From: Conchiformibius sp.
GTDB lineage: Bacteria; Pseudomonadota; Gammaproteobacteria; Burkholderiales; Neisseriaceae
Reading direction: 5' to 3'
Length of the DNA: 64,000 nucleotides
Assembly (NCBI GenBank): GCA_029984035.1
Contig: JASBYJ010000003.1
Span: forward strand, 1 to 64,000
Within the stretch, counting starts at the first letter, position 1. Every line of letters begins with the position of its first letter. Made by a program: the position numbers and the translations under genes. Under the pieces are notes generated by a model, which ran no database searches, was not told the origin of the DNA, and saw only the letters and a list, made by a program, of their open reading frames with translations. Positions 1 through 8,566 of this stretch are shown piece by piece.

Positions 1-817
1 CTTTGCCGTCGAGGTTGAGAACCAGGGGGTCGTAGCCGTAGGCAGCGTTCGTGCGATAGGGGTTTTGTTTAGCCCATGGGGCGAGACACTCATATCCGTT
101 GTCGTACCAATCGTGATTAAACTTATCTTCTTTTGACAATACACCCGCCTGCTTGTCGTGAGCATATTTTTGTGCCTCTTCCATTCTTGCTTCCCATGAA
201 GCATAATTCTGTTTGGAATTTGTTTTTTTGAAATTTTGTTGGTTTTGTAAATAATTTTTGATGTCTTGCAGGCCGGGATCCTTTTTCATGTTTGAAAAAT
301 GCTCTGTAAATTCGTTTAGCCCGCCAGTTTGATTGCTCCAGTGTGCCATTCTGCCGATGGCCTGATGAAAATCAGGGTGGGACGAATTGAATACACCGCG
401 TGCGCCAATAGCATCAATAGCTTTCTCTACACTGTTAATCATCCTATCCGCATTTTGGCGATCCACCTCCTCAACCAAGGATAGATTATTATTTAATGCC
501 TCATTCATCCTTGCAATTTCTTCCGGCGTAAACTTGTCTCGAGTCACATTTGCTTTTATAGCTCTGCTGACAATGTCGTCAATTTCTTTTTGACTAAAAC
601 CACCATTGGCTAAAATGGTTTTAAATTGTTTCCGTGCAACTCCATTGGTCTTTACATCGTTTTGCATGACACCAAAGGACAGCCCGCTATTTCCTTTTGC
701 TGCAAATTCAACGTGGTAAGGGCTTTTCTTGCCCAATGCCGCGGGGGCGTTTTCCATATATTTATTAACATTAAAGACAAACTCTTTATCTGACTTTGAC
801 AATTGATAAGACATCAT
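1..817 (-). CDS. RTX-type secreted protein, N-terminal part (runs off the window)
   Basis: The reading frame is open from the ATG at 817 to the window edge (272 codons), so the 3' end lies outside. The first 250 residues are hydrophilic, lack a signal peptide and contain SGLSFGVMQND near residue 45. At the window edge the frame reads YGYDPLVLNLDGK, close to the 'DPLVLDLDGDG' segment that precedes the glycine-rich calcium-binding repeats in FrpA/FrpC-like RTX proteins. Such proteins are exported by type I secretion through a C-terminal signal; that export is inferred from the family. AAAGGTG lies just upstream, and a second in-frame ATG directly follows the first (814). The gene begins 17 bp after the stop of the lipoprotein gene, so the two are probably co-transcribed. 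What the N-terminal domain does is unknown; a toxin or adhesin role is a guess. Confidence 0.72.
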   Translation of the reverse strand, partial: MMSYQLSKSDKEFVFNVNKYMENAPAALGKKSPYHVEFAAKGNSGLSFGVMQNDVKTNGVARKQFKTILANGGFSQKEIDDIVSRAIKANVTRDKFTPEEIARMNEALNNNLSLVEEVDRQNADRMINSVEKAIDAIGARGVFNSSHPDFHQAIGRMAHWSNQTGGLNEFTEHFSNMKKDPGLQDIKNYLQNQQNFKKTNSKQNYASWEARMEEAQKYAHDKQAGVLSKEDKFNHDWYDNGYECLAPWAKQNPYRTNAAYGYDPLVLNLDGK

Positions 818-834
818 TATCACCTTTTAAAAAA

Positions 835-1839
835 TTAACGATATTGCCGCATCCATTCCGACAATTTCTCGGCTCTTAAACAAGCATCCCGATATTTGCC
901 AAAATGCTTGCGGATGGTTTTGTATTCGACAAAATGAATATTGTCCAAATGATTTTCAGGAATGTCCAACCCCCTTTCTATATCGAAAATCATAAATAAA
1001 AAAGCATGTTCAGGACCAAACCACACCAAAAAACGCCCCCGTCTGTCGAGTCGCCACACTTTTGTAACGGATCCAAGAATATCTGCCGGCACTATCTTTT
1101 TTTTCCAACCTTTGGTACAGCAGATAGCGCTTGGGCTGGTAATCACAATGCTTTTGGCTGATGCATAATCAGGATCGTATGATGAATTGGAGAAAGCAAA
1201 CATACCGAGCCGCAACGGCCGGTTGGATTCTTCTCTGTATGTCGTATCCTGCATAACCAGCCCGTGGGGTGTTTCATCTTCCTCAGGAGTGCCTAAAGCA
1301 TAGGCATTGACATCATATATACTGGTATATCGGCAATCCGCGGCATTTTTGCAATACGGAAGATATTTTCTTGTCGGCGAACCCATGACGGCACTATTGC
1401 GGTGGCTAAAATCATTCATGACCACCGAATTTTTCAAAATGGCATTCGCTATCCGGTAAGACCATCCGTTCTTATCGGTTTTAAGGAAGGTATTTTCTCC
1501 CTGTTCGGCAATCGTGCCGTTTTCGAGATTGATGAGCACATAATGGTCATCATTGAAGTTGAGGGCATAATAGGTATTGTCTTGGATGATGACTTCATTG
1601 TAGTAATGCTGGGGTGTTTTATCCAATTCGGGGAAATAAACAGCCTTGATTTTTTGATGGTTGAAGGAAATCTCTTTCCGTTCAATAATGTCATCATCAC
1701 TTAATTTGGCAGGGACTTGGGTATCGCTTGCGGATGACGGGGCGGAAAGATTTTGCCCGCTCGACAGCTTGGCGGAGGAAATAGGTTCGGAGCAGGATGA
1801 CAATAAACTTAAAAAAGCGATAAGCAATATATTTTTCAT
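835..1839 (-). CDS. Predicted lipoprotein upstream of the RTX-like gene (FrpD-like position)
   Basis: A 334-aa protein with a lipoprotein signal: a hydrophobic stretch ending LLSSC with Cys16 as the probable lipidated residue. A low-complexity Ser/Ala linker covers about residues 20-45, followed by a globular domain rich in Tyr and Asp with several cysteines (YCKNAADCRY near 165, ICCTKGW near 245). I recognise no domain. It starts after a GGGAG ribosome site and ends 17 bp before the RTX-like gene. In meningococci the lipoprotein gene frpD sits directly upstream of the RTX gene frpC and FrpD binds FrpC. The same gene order here suggests an RTX-binding outer-membrane partner, or an immunity protein, but I see no sequence similarity to FrpD that I could vouch for. 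Confidence 0.8.
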   Translation of the reverse strand: MKNILLIAFLSLLSSCSEPISSAKLSSGQNLSAPSSASDTQVPAKLSDDDIIERKEISFNHQKIKAVYFPELDKTPQHYYNEVIIQDNTYYALNFNDDHYVLINLENGTIAEQGENTFLKTDKNGWSYRIANAILKNSVVMNDFSHRNSAVMGSPTRKYLPYCKNAADCRYTSIYDVNAYALGTPEEDETPHGLVMQDTTYREESNRPLRLGMFAFSNSSYDPDYASAKSIVITSPSAICCTKGWKKKIVPADILGSVTKVWRLDRRGRFLVWFGPEHAFLFMIFDIERGLDIPENHLDNIHFVEYKTIRKHFGKYRDACLRAEKLSEWMRQYR

Positions 1840-1867
1840 TTCAATCTCCCGTATTGTTATGAGATAT

Positions 1868-1897
1868 ATTGTATTTTTCTGCTTGATGCAGGCTCAA
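1868..1897 (-). promoter_or_regulatory. Candidate sigma-70 promoter for the lipoprotein-RTX pair
   Basis: On the minus strand TTGAGC (complement of 1892-1897) is followed after 18 bp by TACAAT (complement of 1868-1873), about 28 bp upstream of the lipoprotein start codon. Both boxes are close to consensus; no mapped start is available. Confidence 0.45.
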
Positions 1898-1975
1898 AAG
1901 TGTGCCGTATTACTGCTATAGGAAATCAAATACTTGTTTTTATAGTTTATTTCTAAAAAGACTTCGTTGCTCATT

Positions 1976-2073
1976 GCATATACATGCTAATGTATATGCT
2001 TGATGTTCTAAATCCGTTAAAACATCAAACCAATCAGAAACTTTAGTCGCATGATTTTTAAAGTTTTCTGATT
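1976..2073. repeat. Three consecutive inverted repeats upstream of the lipoprotein gene
   Basis: Three dyads follow one another. GCATATACAT/ATGTATATGC (1976-1985 and 1990-1999, 4-nt loop) is perfect. TGATGTT/AACATCA spans 2001-2027. AATCAGAAACTTTA (2032-2045) pairs with TAAAGTTTTCTGATT (2059-2073) with a one-base bulge. None is followed by a clear T-tract, so they are not simple terminators. They could be operators, a structured RNA or the remains of a small mobile element. Confidence 0.6.
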
Positions 2074-2545
2074 ATACAGAAGATATTGGTTTGTATGTGT
2101 TAATATTGATTGTAAATGTGAAATCGATAATCTTAATGCTTTTGCTTGCGTTGCTGATATTATAATCAGAATATCTGTTTTTCATGAATATTCTTAATGG
2201 AAAAATCCAGAATTCTTACGTTCCAATTTTTTAATTCTTCCTACACATTGCCACAAATGCTTAGCCGTTTTCTTCAATCTGCCATTGTAAATATGTGGCA
2301 GGCAACTTTTGCTCATTCGCGAATGCAGCAATAACTTAAGCTTGCAATATACCGGGCTGCTTTTTTAAACGCTGATTTAAATACCGATATCCGAAATCCC
2401 ATTCCAAAGCAATGTACCATCATGCATGCCAAATAGCCGTTTACTCATAAAATCCAAATTAAGCGGCATATCTTTTTTTGTGTGGTTAAGTTAAAATTCG
2501 TAAGTAATTTTGTGTATTTGAATAAAGGCCGTTAGGAGAAAAACC

Positions 2546-5500
2546 ATGTTCCGATTTGCCCATGCCGCCATCAATCCGCTGCGCCAAGCAGTTACCGATG
2601 CTTACCGCCGTCCTGAAGCGGAAGCGGTTGCCGATATGCTTGAACGCGCCCAAATGACCGAAGAAGAAACTGCAGCAGCAGCATCTTTGGCGCGTTCTTT
2701 GGTTACAAAAGTGCGCGCCGACCGCAGTAAAGCCAGCGGTGTGGATGCGCTGATGCATGAATTCACGTTGTCCAGCGAAGAAGGAGTGGCCTTGATGTGC
2801 TTGGCTGAAGCACTACTGCGCATTCCCGATACCGCTACACGCGATAAATTGATTCAGGATAAGTTGGCAGGCGGTGATTGGAAAAGCCATTTGGGCAATA
2901 GTCCGTCCATGTTTGTCAATGCAGCGGCTTGGGGGCTGCTGATTACGGGGAAACTTACTGCCGCGCCCAGCCACGAAACCCTTTCAGGCAGCCTGACCCG
3001 TTTGCTGGCCAAAGGCGGCGCACCTTTAATCCGCCAAGGTGTCAATGCGGCGATGAAAATGCTGGGTAAGCAGTTTGTTACCGGGCAAACCATTGAAGAA
3101 GCTCTGCAAAACGGTAAAGAACGCGAAAAATTAGGCTATCGTTTTTCGTTTGACATGTTGGGCGAGGCCGCTATGACGCAGGCAGATGCCGAACGCTATT
3201 ATCAGGATTACGTAAATGCGATTCACGCCATCGGCAAAGACGCGCAAAACGCCGGGGTGTACGAAGGCAACGGTATTTCAGTCAAACTCTCTGCCATCCA
3301 TCCGCGTTATTCCCGCGCCCAATACGACAGAGTGATGGGCGAGTTGCTGCCGAAATTGAAGCAGCTGTTCGTTTTGGCAAAATCTTACGGTATCGGCTTG
3401 AATATTGACGCGGAAGAAGCCAACCGTTTGGAACTGTCTCTGGATTTGATGGAAGCCTTGGTATCCGACCCCGATTTGGCCGGTTACAACGGCATCGGTT
3501 TCGTGGTGCAGGCATATCAAAAACGCTGTCCGTTTGTAATTGATTATTTGGTGGATTTGGCGCGGCGCAACCGGCAAAAACTGATGATCCGCTTGGTGAA
3601 AGGCGCGTATTGGGACAGCGAAATCAAATGGGCGCAGGTTGACGGCATGGATGGTTATCCGGTTTACACCCGCAAAGTGCATACCGATGTGTCGTATCTG
3701 GCTTGCGCGCGTAAATTGCTGGCGGCGCAAGATGCGGTATTCCCCCAATTTGCCACCCACAACGCCTATACTTTGTCGGCCATTTACCAAATGGGCCAAG
3801 GCAAAGATTTTGAATTCCAATGTTTGCACGGCATGGGTGAAACGCTGTATGACCAAGTGGTCGGCGAAAACAATTTGAAACGCCGCGTCCGCATTTACGC
3901 ACCCGTCGGCACGCATGAAACCTTATTGGCCTATCTGGTCCGCCGCCTGTTGGAAAACGGTGCCAATTCTTCTTTCGTCAATCAGATTGTGGATGAAAAC
4001 ATCAGCATCGACAGCTTAATCCGCAATCCTTTGGAAACGGCGCAACAAACCCAAGGCACTATGCACGCCGCCGTGCCGTTGCCGAAAAACCTGTACGGCA
4101 GCGAACGGATGAATTCAAAAGGCATCGATTTCAGCAATGAAAACGTTTTAAACGCCTTGCAAAAGGACATGAATACCGCCGCAGCGCAAAGCTATGCCGC
4201 CGCACCTTTGACCGCAACAAAAGTACAAACACAAGAAGCCGTACCGGTACGCAATCCCGCCGACCACGGCGATATAGTCGGCACCGTTGCCTTTATTCAG
4301 GCAGCCTCTGTAGCGGATGTAGTCGCGCAAGCCAAACAGGCGGAGGCGGCATGGAGTCAAAAAACCGCTGCCGAACGCGCCGATATTTTGCGCCGTATCG
4401 GCGATTTGTATGAACAACATACTGCCGAATTGATGATGTTGGCAATTCGCGAGGCGGGCAAAACTATGCCCAATGCTATCGCCGAAGTACGCGAAGCGGT
4501 TGATTTCTGCCGCTATTACGCACGCGAAGCGGAAACCACCTGCGCCGACCGCAAGCCGTTGGGTACGGTAGTTGCCATCAGCCCGTGGAATTTCCCTTTG
4601 GCGATTTTTACCGGCGAAGTAGTATCCGCATTGGCAACCGGCAACACCGTTTTGGCCAAACCTGCCGAACAAACCTGTCTGATTGCCTACCGCGCCGTAC
4701 AGCTCATGCATGAAGCGGGCGTACCCAAAGAAGTTTTACAGCTGTTGCCAGGTGCAGGCGATGTCGGTGCGGCATTAACCGGCGATACGCGCATTAACGG
4801 TGTGATCTTTACCGGATCTACCGAAGTAGCCCAACTGATTAACCAAGCACTCAGCAAACGTCCCGACTTGCCGGTATTGATTGCCGAAACGGGCGGGCAA
4901 AACGCCATGATTGTCGATTCCACCGCATTGGCGGAGCAGGTTTGTACCGATGTGCTTAATTCGGCTTTTGACAGCGCAGGACAGCGTTGCTCCGCATTGC
5001 GGATTTTGTGCATTCAGGAAGATGTGGCCGAACGTGTTTTGCACATGATTAAAGGCGCGATGAACGAATTACGCGTTGGCAATCCCAAAGACGTGGCAAC
5101 CGATATCGGTCCGGTCATTGATGCCGAAGCACAATCCAACTTATTGGCACACATCGAGAAAATGAAAGGCGTTGCCAAATCCTGTCACCAAATCAGGCTG
5201 CCTGAAAATGCCGAGAACGCCACTTTTGTCGCCCCCACTTTGTTCGAACTGAACGATTTGGACGAACTTTCCCGCGAAGTATTCGGCCCCGTGCTGCACG
5301 TAGTAACCTACCGTCCCGACAACTTGGCGGAATTGCTGCAACGCATCAATGCCAAAGGTTACGCGCTCACGGGCGGCATCCACAGCCGCATTGACGGCAC
5401 AGTCGATTTTGTCCGCAAACACCTTCAGGCAGGCAATTTCTATGTCAACCGCAATATTGTCGGCGCAGTAGTCGGCGTACAGCCTTTCGGCGGACACGGT

Positions 5501-6148
5501 TTGTCGGGCACAGGCCCCAAAGCGGGCGGCCCTTTCTACCTGCAAAAACTCAGCTGCGGCCAAGCATGGCGCATGCCTTTGGCCGTTGCTGACGCACAAA
5601 CCGATGTGCAGGCAGTCGGCGCGATGGAAAAACTCATCCTCCAATCTCCCTTGCCCCATGACGCAAAAGTACGTGTCGGTGCGGCATTAGGTGCGGCGCG
5701 TATTCAAACCCTGCGCGGTGCCAATGCCCGTTTGGCAGGGCCGACAGGCGAAAACAACACCGCTTATTGGCATGCGCCCGAACAGGTATGGCTGCATGGC
5801 GGCGATTTGGAAGGCAGCCTGAAAGCATTTGTCTGCCTTGCCGCCAACGGTATCGGCGTAACCGTACACGCCGAACACCCGCTGTCGGCTTTAGCGGCGC
5901 AAGCAGGCGGCACTCTGACCGTGTCCGAACAACCCGGACAGGCGGAAAACATCAGCCATCTGGTGGCTTTGGATACGCCGAGCGTAGAGACCAAAACCGC
6001 TTTGGCTGCGCGAAAAGGGGCTTTGGTACGCATTATTGACGCTTCCGAAGGCTTGGATATTGCGACCCTGTTTGAGGAAGTATCCTGCAGTATCAACACC
6101 ACCGCTGCCGGCGGCAACGCCAGCCTGATGGCGATGTCGGAATCTTAA
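2546..6148 (+). CDS. putA: Bifunctional proline dehydrogenase / delta-1-pyrroline-5-carboxylate dehydrogenase
   Basis: A 1200-aa enzyme that oxidises proline to glutamate in two steps, with FAD in the first domain and NAD+ in the second. The proline dehydrogenase barrel spans about residues 90-480 (conserved KGAYWDSEIKWAQ and the later RIYAPVGTHETLLAYLVRRL). The aldehyde dehydrogenase domain spans about 560-1030, with ISPWNFPLAIFTG for NAD binding, the general-base region ETGGQN and the catalytic cysteine in SAGQRCSAL near residue 812. There is no ribbon-helix-helix DNA-binding domain at the N-terminus, so it is probably an enzyme only, not a self-repressor like the E. coli protein. TTAGGAG precedes the ATG at good spacing. 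It is a single-gene unit closed by a strong terminator. Confidence 0.97.
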   Translation: MFRFAHAAINPLRQAVTDAYRRPEAEAVADMLERAQMTEEETAAAASLARSLVTKVRADRSKASGVDALMHEFTLSSEEGVALMCLAEALLRIPDTATRDKLIQDKLAGGDWKSHLGNSPSMFVNAAAWGLLITGKLTAAPSHETLSGSLTRLLAKGGAPLIRQGVNAAMKMLGKQFVTGQTIEEALQNGKEREKLGYRFSFDMLGEAAMTQADAERYYQDYVNAIHAIGKDAQNAGVYEGNGISVKLSAIHPRYSRAQYDRVMGELLPKLKQLFVLAKSYGIGLNIDAEEANRLELSLDLMEALVSDPDLAGYNGIGFVVQAYQKRCPFVIDYLVDLARRNRQKLMIRLVKGAYWDSEIKWAQVDGMDGYPVYTRKVHTDVSYLACARKLLAAQDAVFPQFATHNAYTLSAIYQMGQGKDFEFQCLHGMGETLYDQVVGENNLKRRVRIYAPVGTHETLLAYLVRRLLENGANSSFVNQIVDENISIDSLIRNPLETAQQTQGTMHAAVPLPKNLYGSERMNSKGIDFSNENVLNALQKDMNTAAAQSYAAAPLTATKVQTQEAVPVRNPADHGDIVGTVAFIQAASVADVVAQAKQAEAAWSQKTAAERADILRRIGDLYEQHTAELMMLAIREAGKTMPNAIAEVREAVDFCRYYAREAETTCADRKPLGTVVAISPWNFPLAIFTGEVVSALATGNTVLAKPAEQTCLIAYRAVQLMHEAGVPKEVLQLLPGAGDVGAALTGDTRINGVIFTGSTEVAQLINQALSKRPDLPVLIAETGGQNAMIVDSTALAEQVCTDVLNSAFDSAGQRCSALRILCIQEDVAERVLHMIKGAMNELRVGNPKDVATDIGPVIDAEAQSNLLAHIEKMKGVAKSCHQIRLPENAENATFVAPTLFELNDLDELSREVFGPVLHVVTYRPDNLAELLQRINAKGYALTGGIHSRIDGTVDFVRKHLQAGNFYVNRNIVGAVVGVQPFGGHGLSGTGPKAGGPFYLQKLSCGQAWRMPLAVADAQTDVQAVGAMEKLILQSPLPHDAKVRVGAALGAARIQTLRGANARLAGPTGENNTAYWHAPEQVWLHGGDLEGSLKAFVCLAANGIGVTVHAEHPLSALAAQAGGTLTVSEQPGQAENISHLVALDTPSVETKTALAARKGALVRIIDASEGLDIATLFEEVSCSINTTAAGGNASLMAMSES

Positions 6149-6190
6149 AAAACTTTTAAAAATAAACAGTTTATCCTGTTTTTCTGGTAA

Positions 6191-6225
6191 AAAACCCCGA
6201 AATCGGCTATGATTTCGGGGTTTTT
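6191..6225 (+). terminator. Intrinsic terminator after putA
   Basis: AAAACCCCGAAATC (6191-6204) pairs with GATTTCGGGGTTTT (6211-6224) around a 6-nt loop and ends in a T-run. The A-run on the other side would let it work in both directions. Confidence 0.9.
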
Positions 6226-6295
6226 ATAGGGCTTGCCGCACGCTTTCAGGCAGCCTGAATCAGTTTTCTAATCAATACAAAAAGGGAAAAATATC

Positions 6296-6901
6296 ATGAT
6301 GACACTGTATTCGGGCATCACTTGCCCGTTTAGCCACCGCTGCCGTTTCGTCCTGTTTGAAAAAGGCATGGACTTTGAAATTAAAGATATCGATGTATTT
6401 GACAAACCTGAAGATTTGGCAGTGATGAATCCCTACAACCAAGTGCCCGTATTGGTTGAACGCGACTTGATTTTATACGAATCCAATATCATCAACGAAT
6501 ACATTGACGAACGTTTTCCCCATCCGCAATTAATGCCCGCCGACCCAGTCCAACGCGGACGCGGACGCTTGGTGCTGTTCCGTTTGGAAAAAGAACTGTT
6601 TGTCCACGTCAAAACCTTGGAAGACCCAACCGCCTCTTCCAAAGCACAAGCGGCGGCACGCGAAGCGATTACTCAAGGCCTAACCATGATTGCCCCCGCG
6701 TTTGCCAAAAACAAATACGTTCTGGGCGAAGAGTTTTCCATGATTGATGTTGCTCTGGCTCCCCTGTTGTGGCGTTTAGACCATTACGGCATCAAACTGG
6801 GCAAAAATGCCGCACCTTTGTTTAAATCCGCCGAGCGCGTTTTCCAACGCCCCGCCTTCATTGACGCTTTAACGCCTGCCGAAAAAGCCATGCGCCGTTA
6901 A
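6296..6901 (+). CDS. sspA: Stringent starvation protein A, glutathione-S-transferase fold
   Basis: A 201-aa RNA-polymerase-associated protein of the GST superfamily. The thioredoxin-like N-terminal half (about 1-78) begins LYSGITCPFSHRCRFVLFEKG and contains NPYNQVPVL with the conserved cis-proline and YESNIINEYIDERFPHP. An all-helical C-terminal half follows. SspA proteins bind RNA polymerase and adjust transcription in stationary phase and acid stress; they do not conjugate glutathione. A GGGAAAAAT stretch lies before ATGATG and either ATG is possible. sspB follows 110 bp downstream, the usual pairing. Confidence 0.93.
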   Translation: MMTLYSGITCPFSHRCRFVLFEKGMDFEIKDIDVFDKPEDLAVMNPYNQVPVLVERDLILYESNIINEYIDERFPHPQLMPADPVQRGRGRLVLFRLEKELFVHVKTLEDPTASSKAQAAAREAITQGLTMIAPAFAKNKYVLGEEFSMIDVALAPLLWRLDHYGIKLGKNAAPLFKSAERVFQRPAFIDALTPAEKAMRR

Positions 6902-7011
6902 AAAACCGATACTGCCGTTGGCGGCATAAACACTGATACAGGCTGCCTGAACGGAAACCGGCCGGCATTTGCCGATATCACACACAGCAATCTGTCTATT
7001 TGGAATTTTGT

Positions 7012-7398
7012 ATGTCTGTTTCAACCAAACCCTATATGCTCCGCGCTCTCTACGAATGGTGTGCCGATCAGGAATACACGCCCTATATCGCCGCATGGGT
7101 AAACGAAAAAACCCGCGTGCCGATGGAGTATGTGCAAGACGGAAAAATCGTATTGAATATCGGTGCCGCCGCCGTGCGCGATTTGCAGATAGACAACGAT
7201 TGGATATACTTTAAAGCCCGTTTCAACGGCGTAGTGCAGGAAATATGGGTGCCCGTAGGCAATGTGCTCAGCATTTTCGCCAAAGAAACAGGCGAAGGCA
7301 TGGGATTTGAATTGGAAACCGTACCAACCCAAACCCAACCGACCGACACCGCCGCTGCAACCGGCGGAAACAAAAAAATCCTTAAATTGGTTAAATAA
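7012..7398 (+). CDS. sspB: ClpXP protease specificity-enhancing factor SspB
   Basis: A 128-aa adaptor that delivers ssrA-tagged peptides from stalled ribosomes to ClpXP. The folded domain (about 1-95) has the family pattern KPYMLRALYEWC near the start, TPYIAAWV, then RVPMEYVQDGKIVLNI and IYFKARFNGV. A Thr/Pro-rich linker leads to the C-terminal tail NKKILKLVK, which matches the short ClpX-binding tail of SspB. The ATG at 7012 is chosen because GGA precedes it by 7 nt and it gives the usual family N-terminus; an in-frame TTG at 7000 would add four residues. Confidence 0.93.
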   Translation: MSVSTKPYMLRALYEWCADQEYTPYIAAWVNEKTRVPMEYVQDGKIVLNIGAAAVRDLQIDNDWIYFKARFNGVVQEIWVPVGNVLSIFAKETGEGMGFELETVPTQTQPTDTAAATGGNKKILKLVK

Positions 7399-7450
7399 GC
7401 TTTCAGGCAGCCTGAAAGATTCATTCCTACAACCACACGGAGGCCATCCC

Positions 7451-7576
7451 ATGAAAAAAGCACTTTTTGGCGCAACATTACTCAGCCTGCTGTTGGCGGC
7501 TTGTTCATCAACCGGCGGCAGCAGCGAAATGTACGGAGAAATCAAAGGCGGCGTGCAAACCACGCACCAGCATTAA
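7451..7576 (+). CDS. Small lipoprotein of 41 residues
   Basis: MKKALFGATLLSLLLAAC is a textbook lipoprotein signal with lipobox LAAC and Cys18. Only 24 residues remain after processing, rich in Gly and Ser, ending TTHQH. ACGGAGG precedes the ATG, a strong ribosome site. It is 52 bp behind sspB and probably in the same transcript, which ends in the hairpin at 7611-7655. Comparable very short lipoproteins occur in neisserial genomes; no function is known to me. Confidence 0.75.
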   Translation: MKKALFGATLLSLLLAACSSTGGSSEMYGEIKGGVQTTHQH

Positions 7577-7610
7577 TTTTGAAACCTGCACGGTTATCCC
7601 GCATCATTGG

Positions 7611-7655
7611 AACAGGCTGCCTGAAACGTTTTTAAGGCGTTTCAGGCAGCCTGTT
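7611..7655 (+). terminator. Paired uptake sequences acting as terminator
   Basis: An 18-bp perfect stem, AACAGGCTGCCTGAAACG (7611-7628) with CGTTTCAGGCAGCCTGTT (7638-7655), contains the uptake motif in both arms. The loop is T-rich. It closes the sspA-sspB-lipoprotein unit. Confidence 0.7.
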
Positions 7656-7897
7656 CTCAATATCAGCCCGTTTATTTTACCGACACGGTGCTGTCCGGTT
7701 AACCGCATCCACAGCACAGGCATCTGCAAACTGCCTATCGGTATGAAAACAAACCGTACCATCCGCACTCTTTCGCCATCCGCACTTCGATTACAGCTCA
7801 AACCGCCCCACCCTACTCCTGTCATGCTTTAAACATTCGCCAATCTCCTACCGAGCCATGGCATTCAAAGCATAATAGACCGTCAATCATCATTAAT

Positions 7898-8566
7898 TTA
7901 AGAACGGCTCGCCGCAGTCAGTGCGGCAGACCATTCGGGCAGCGTTTGTATGCCTCTCTCAGGCAGGGGATGCAAAGCAGCAGTCTGTTTGGATAAAATC
8001 AATATGTAAGACGATGTGAATAAAGGAATATTGCATTTCCGAAAAGCCGTTTGCCAATATGGCAGCGGCAAACGAACGGGAATATTGCGTATGAAATATT
8101 TGTCTTCCAACTGCCAACCGCAGGATTGAGCTGTGCGAAGCAATGCCTTCCATGATATATACGGTGATTTTTCAGGCAGCCTTTTGCCGGTTATCCAACA
8201 GTTTGCGTCAGGTTGTGCGGCACTGATTAACAAGCAGCCCTGCGGTTTCACAATACGGTACAGCTCCATTAACAAACGCAGGCTGTCGCTCTGGATTTCC
8301 GGCAAATGCGCGGCGATAGCGCAATCGAAGAGCTGCTCCTGCCAAGGCAGGCAGAGCGGGTCGCCCAATACATCGGCAGGTAACGAACGCGCCTGTTGCA
8401 ACAACAGGCTGCGGAGTGTGAGCGATGCCTGCAAACGGTTTTTGTCCGCGCCCAACAACAGGACTTTTTCAGGCAGCCTGTCGCGCAAAACCGCTGCCTG
8501 ATATTCGGTTTCAGCAGCCTGAATATGCGCTAAAGTTGAATTGGAAGCAGATAATGCGTCCGTCAT
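7898..8566 (-). CDS. SAM-dependent methyltransferase, YafS-like
   Basis: A 222-aa class I methyltransferase. LPEKVLLLGADKNRL holds a degenerate glycine-rich SAM loop. FDCAIAAHLPEIQSD and LYRIVKPQGCLLIS match motifs IV and post-IV of the BioC/YafS group. The substrate is unknown. In E. coli yafS lies beside gloB and mltD; here mltD is the divergent neighbour, supporting this assignment. The frame stays open upstream to 8719, but those extra residues are a translation of the CRISPR-like repeats. The ATG at 8566 has AAGGATA eight bases upstream and gives a normal N-terminus. That ribosome site and start codon lie inside the first repeat of the array. An in-frame ATG in the second repeat (8632) also has an AAGGATA-type site. 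Confidence 0.75.
   Translation of the reverse strand: MTDALSASNSTLAHIQAAETEYQAAVLRDRLPEKVLLLGADKNRLQASLTLRSLLLQQARSLPADVLGDPLCLPWQEQLFDCAIAAHLPEIQSDSLRLLMELYRIVKPQGCLLISAAQPDANCWITGKRLPEKSPYISWKALLRTAQSCGWQLEDKYFIRNIPVRLPLPYWQTAFRKCNIPLFTSSYILILSKQTAALHPLPERGIQTLPEWSAALTAASRS

Larger units (their letters stand above)
1840..2545. other. Gene-free AT-rich stretch between divergent genes
   Basis: About 700 bp between the minus-strand lipoprotein gene and putA. It is AT-rich, has no uptake sequences (unusual for this window) and no convincing reading frame in either strand. It holds the candidate promoter and the inverted repeats listed separately, and must also contain the putA promoter, which I could not place with confidence. 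Confidence 0.6.

Noticed and set aside
4148..4711. Minus-strand frame of 187 codons inside putA
   Set aside because: Shadow of the PutA reading frame; no start signals or domain.
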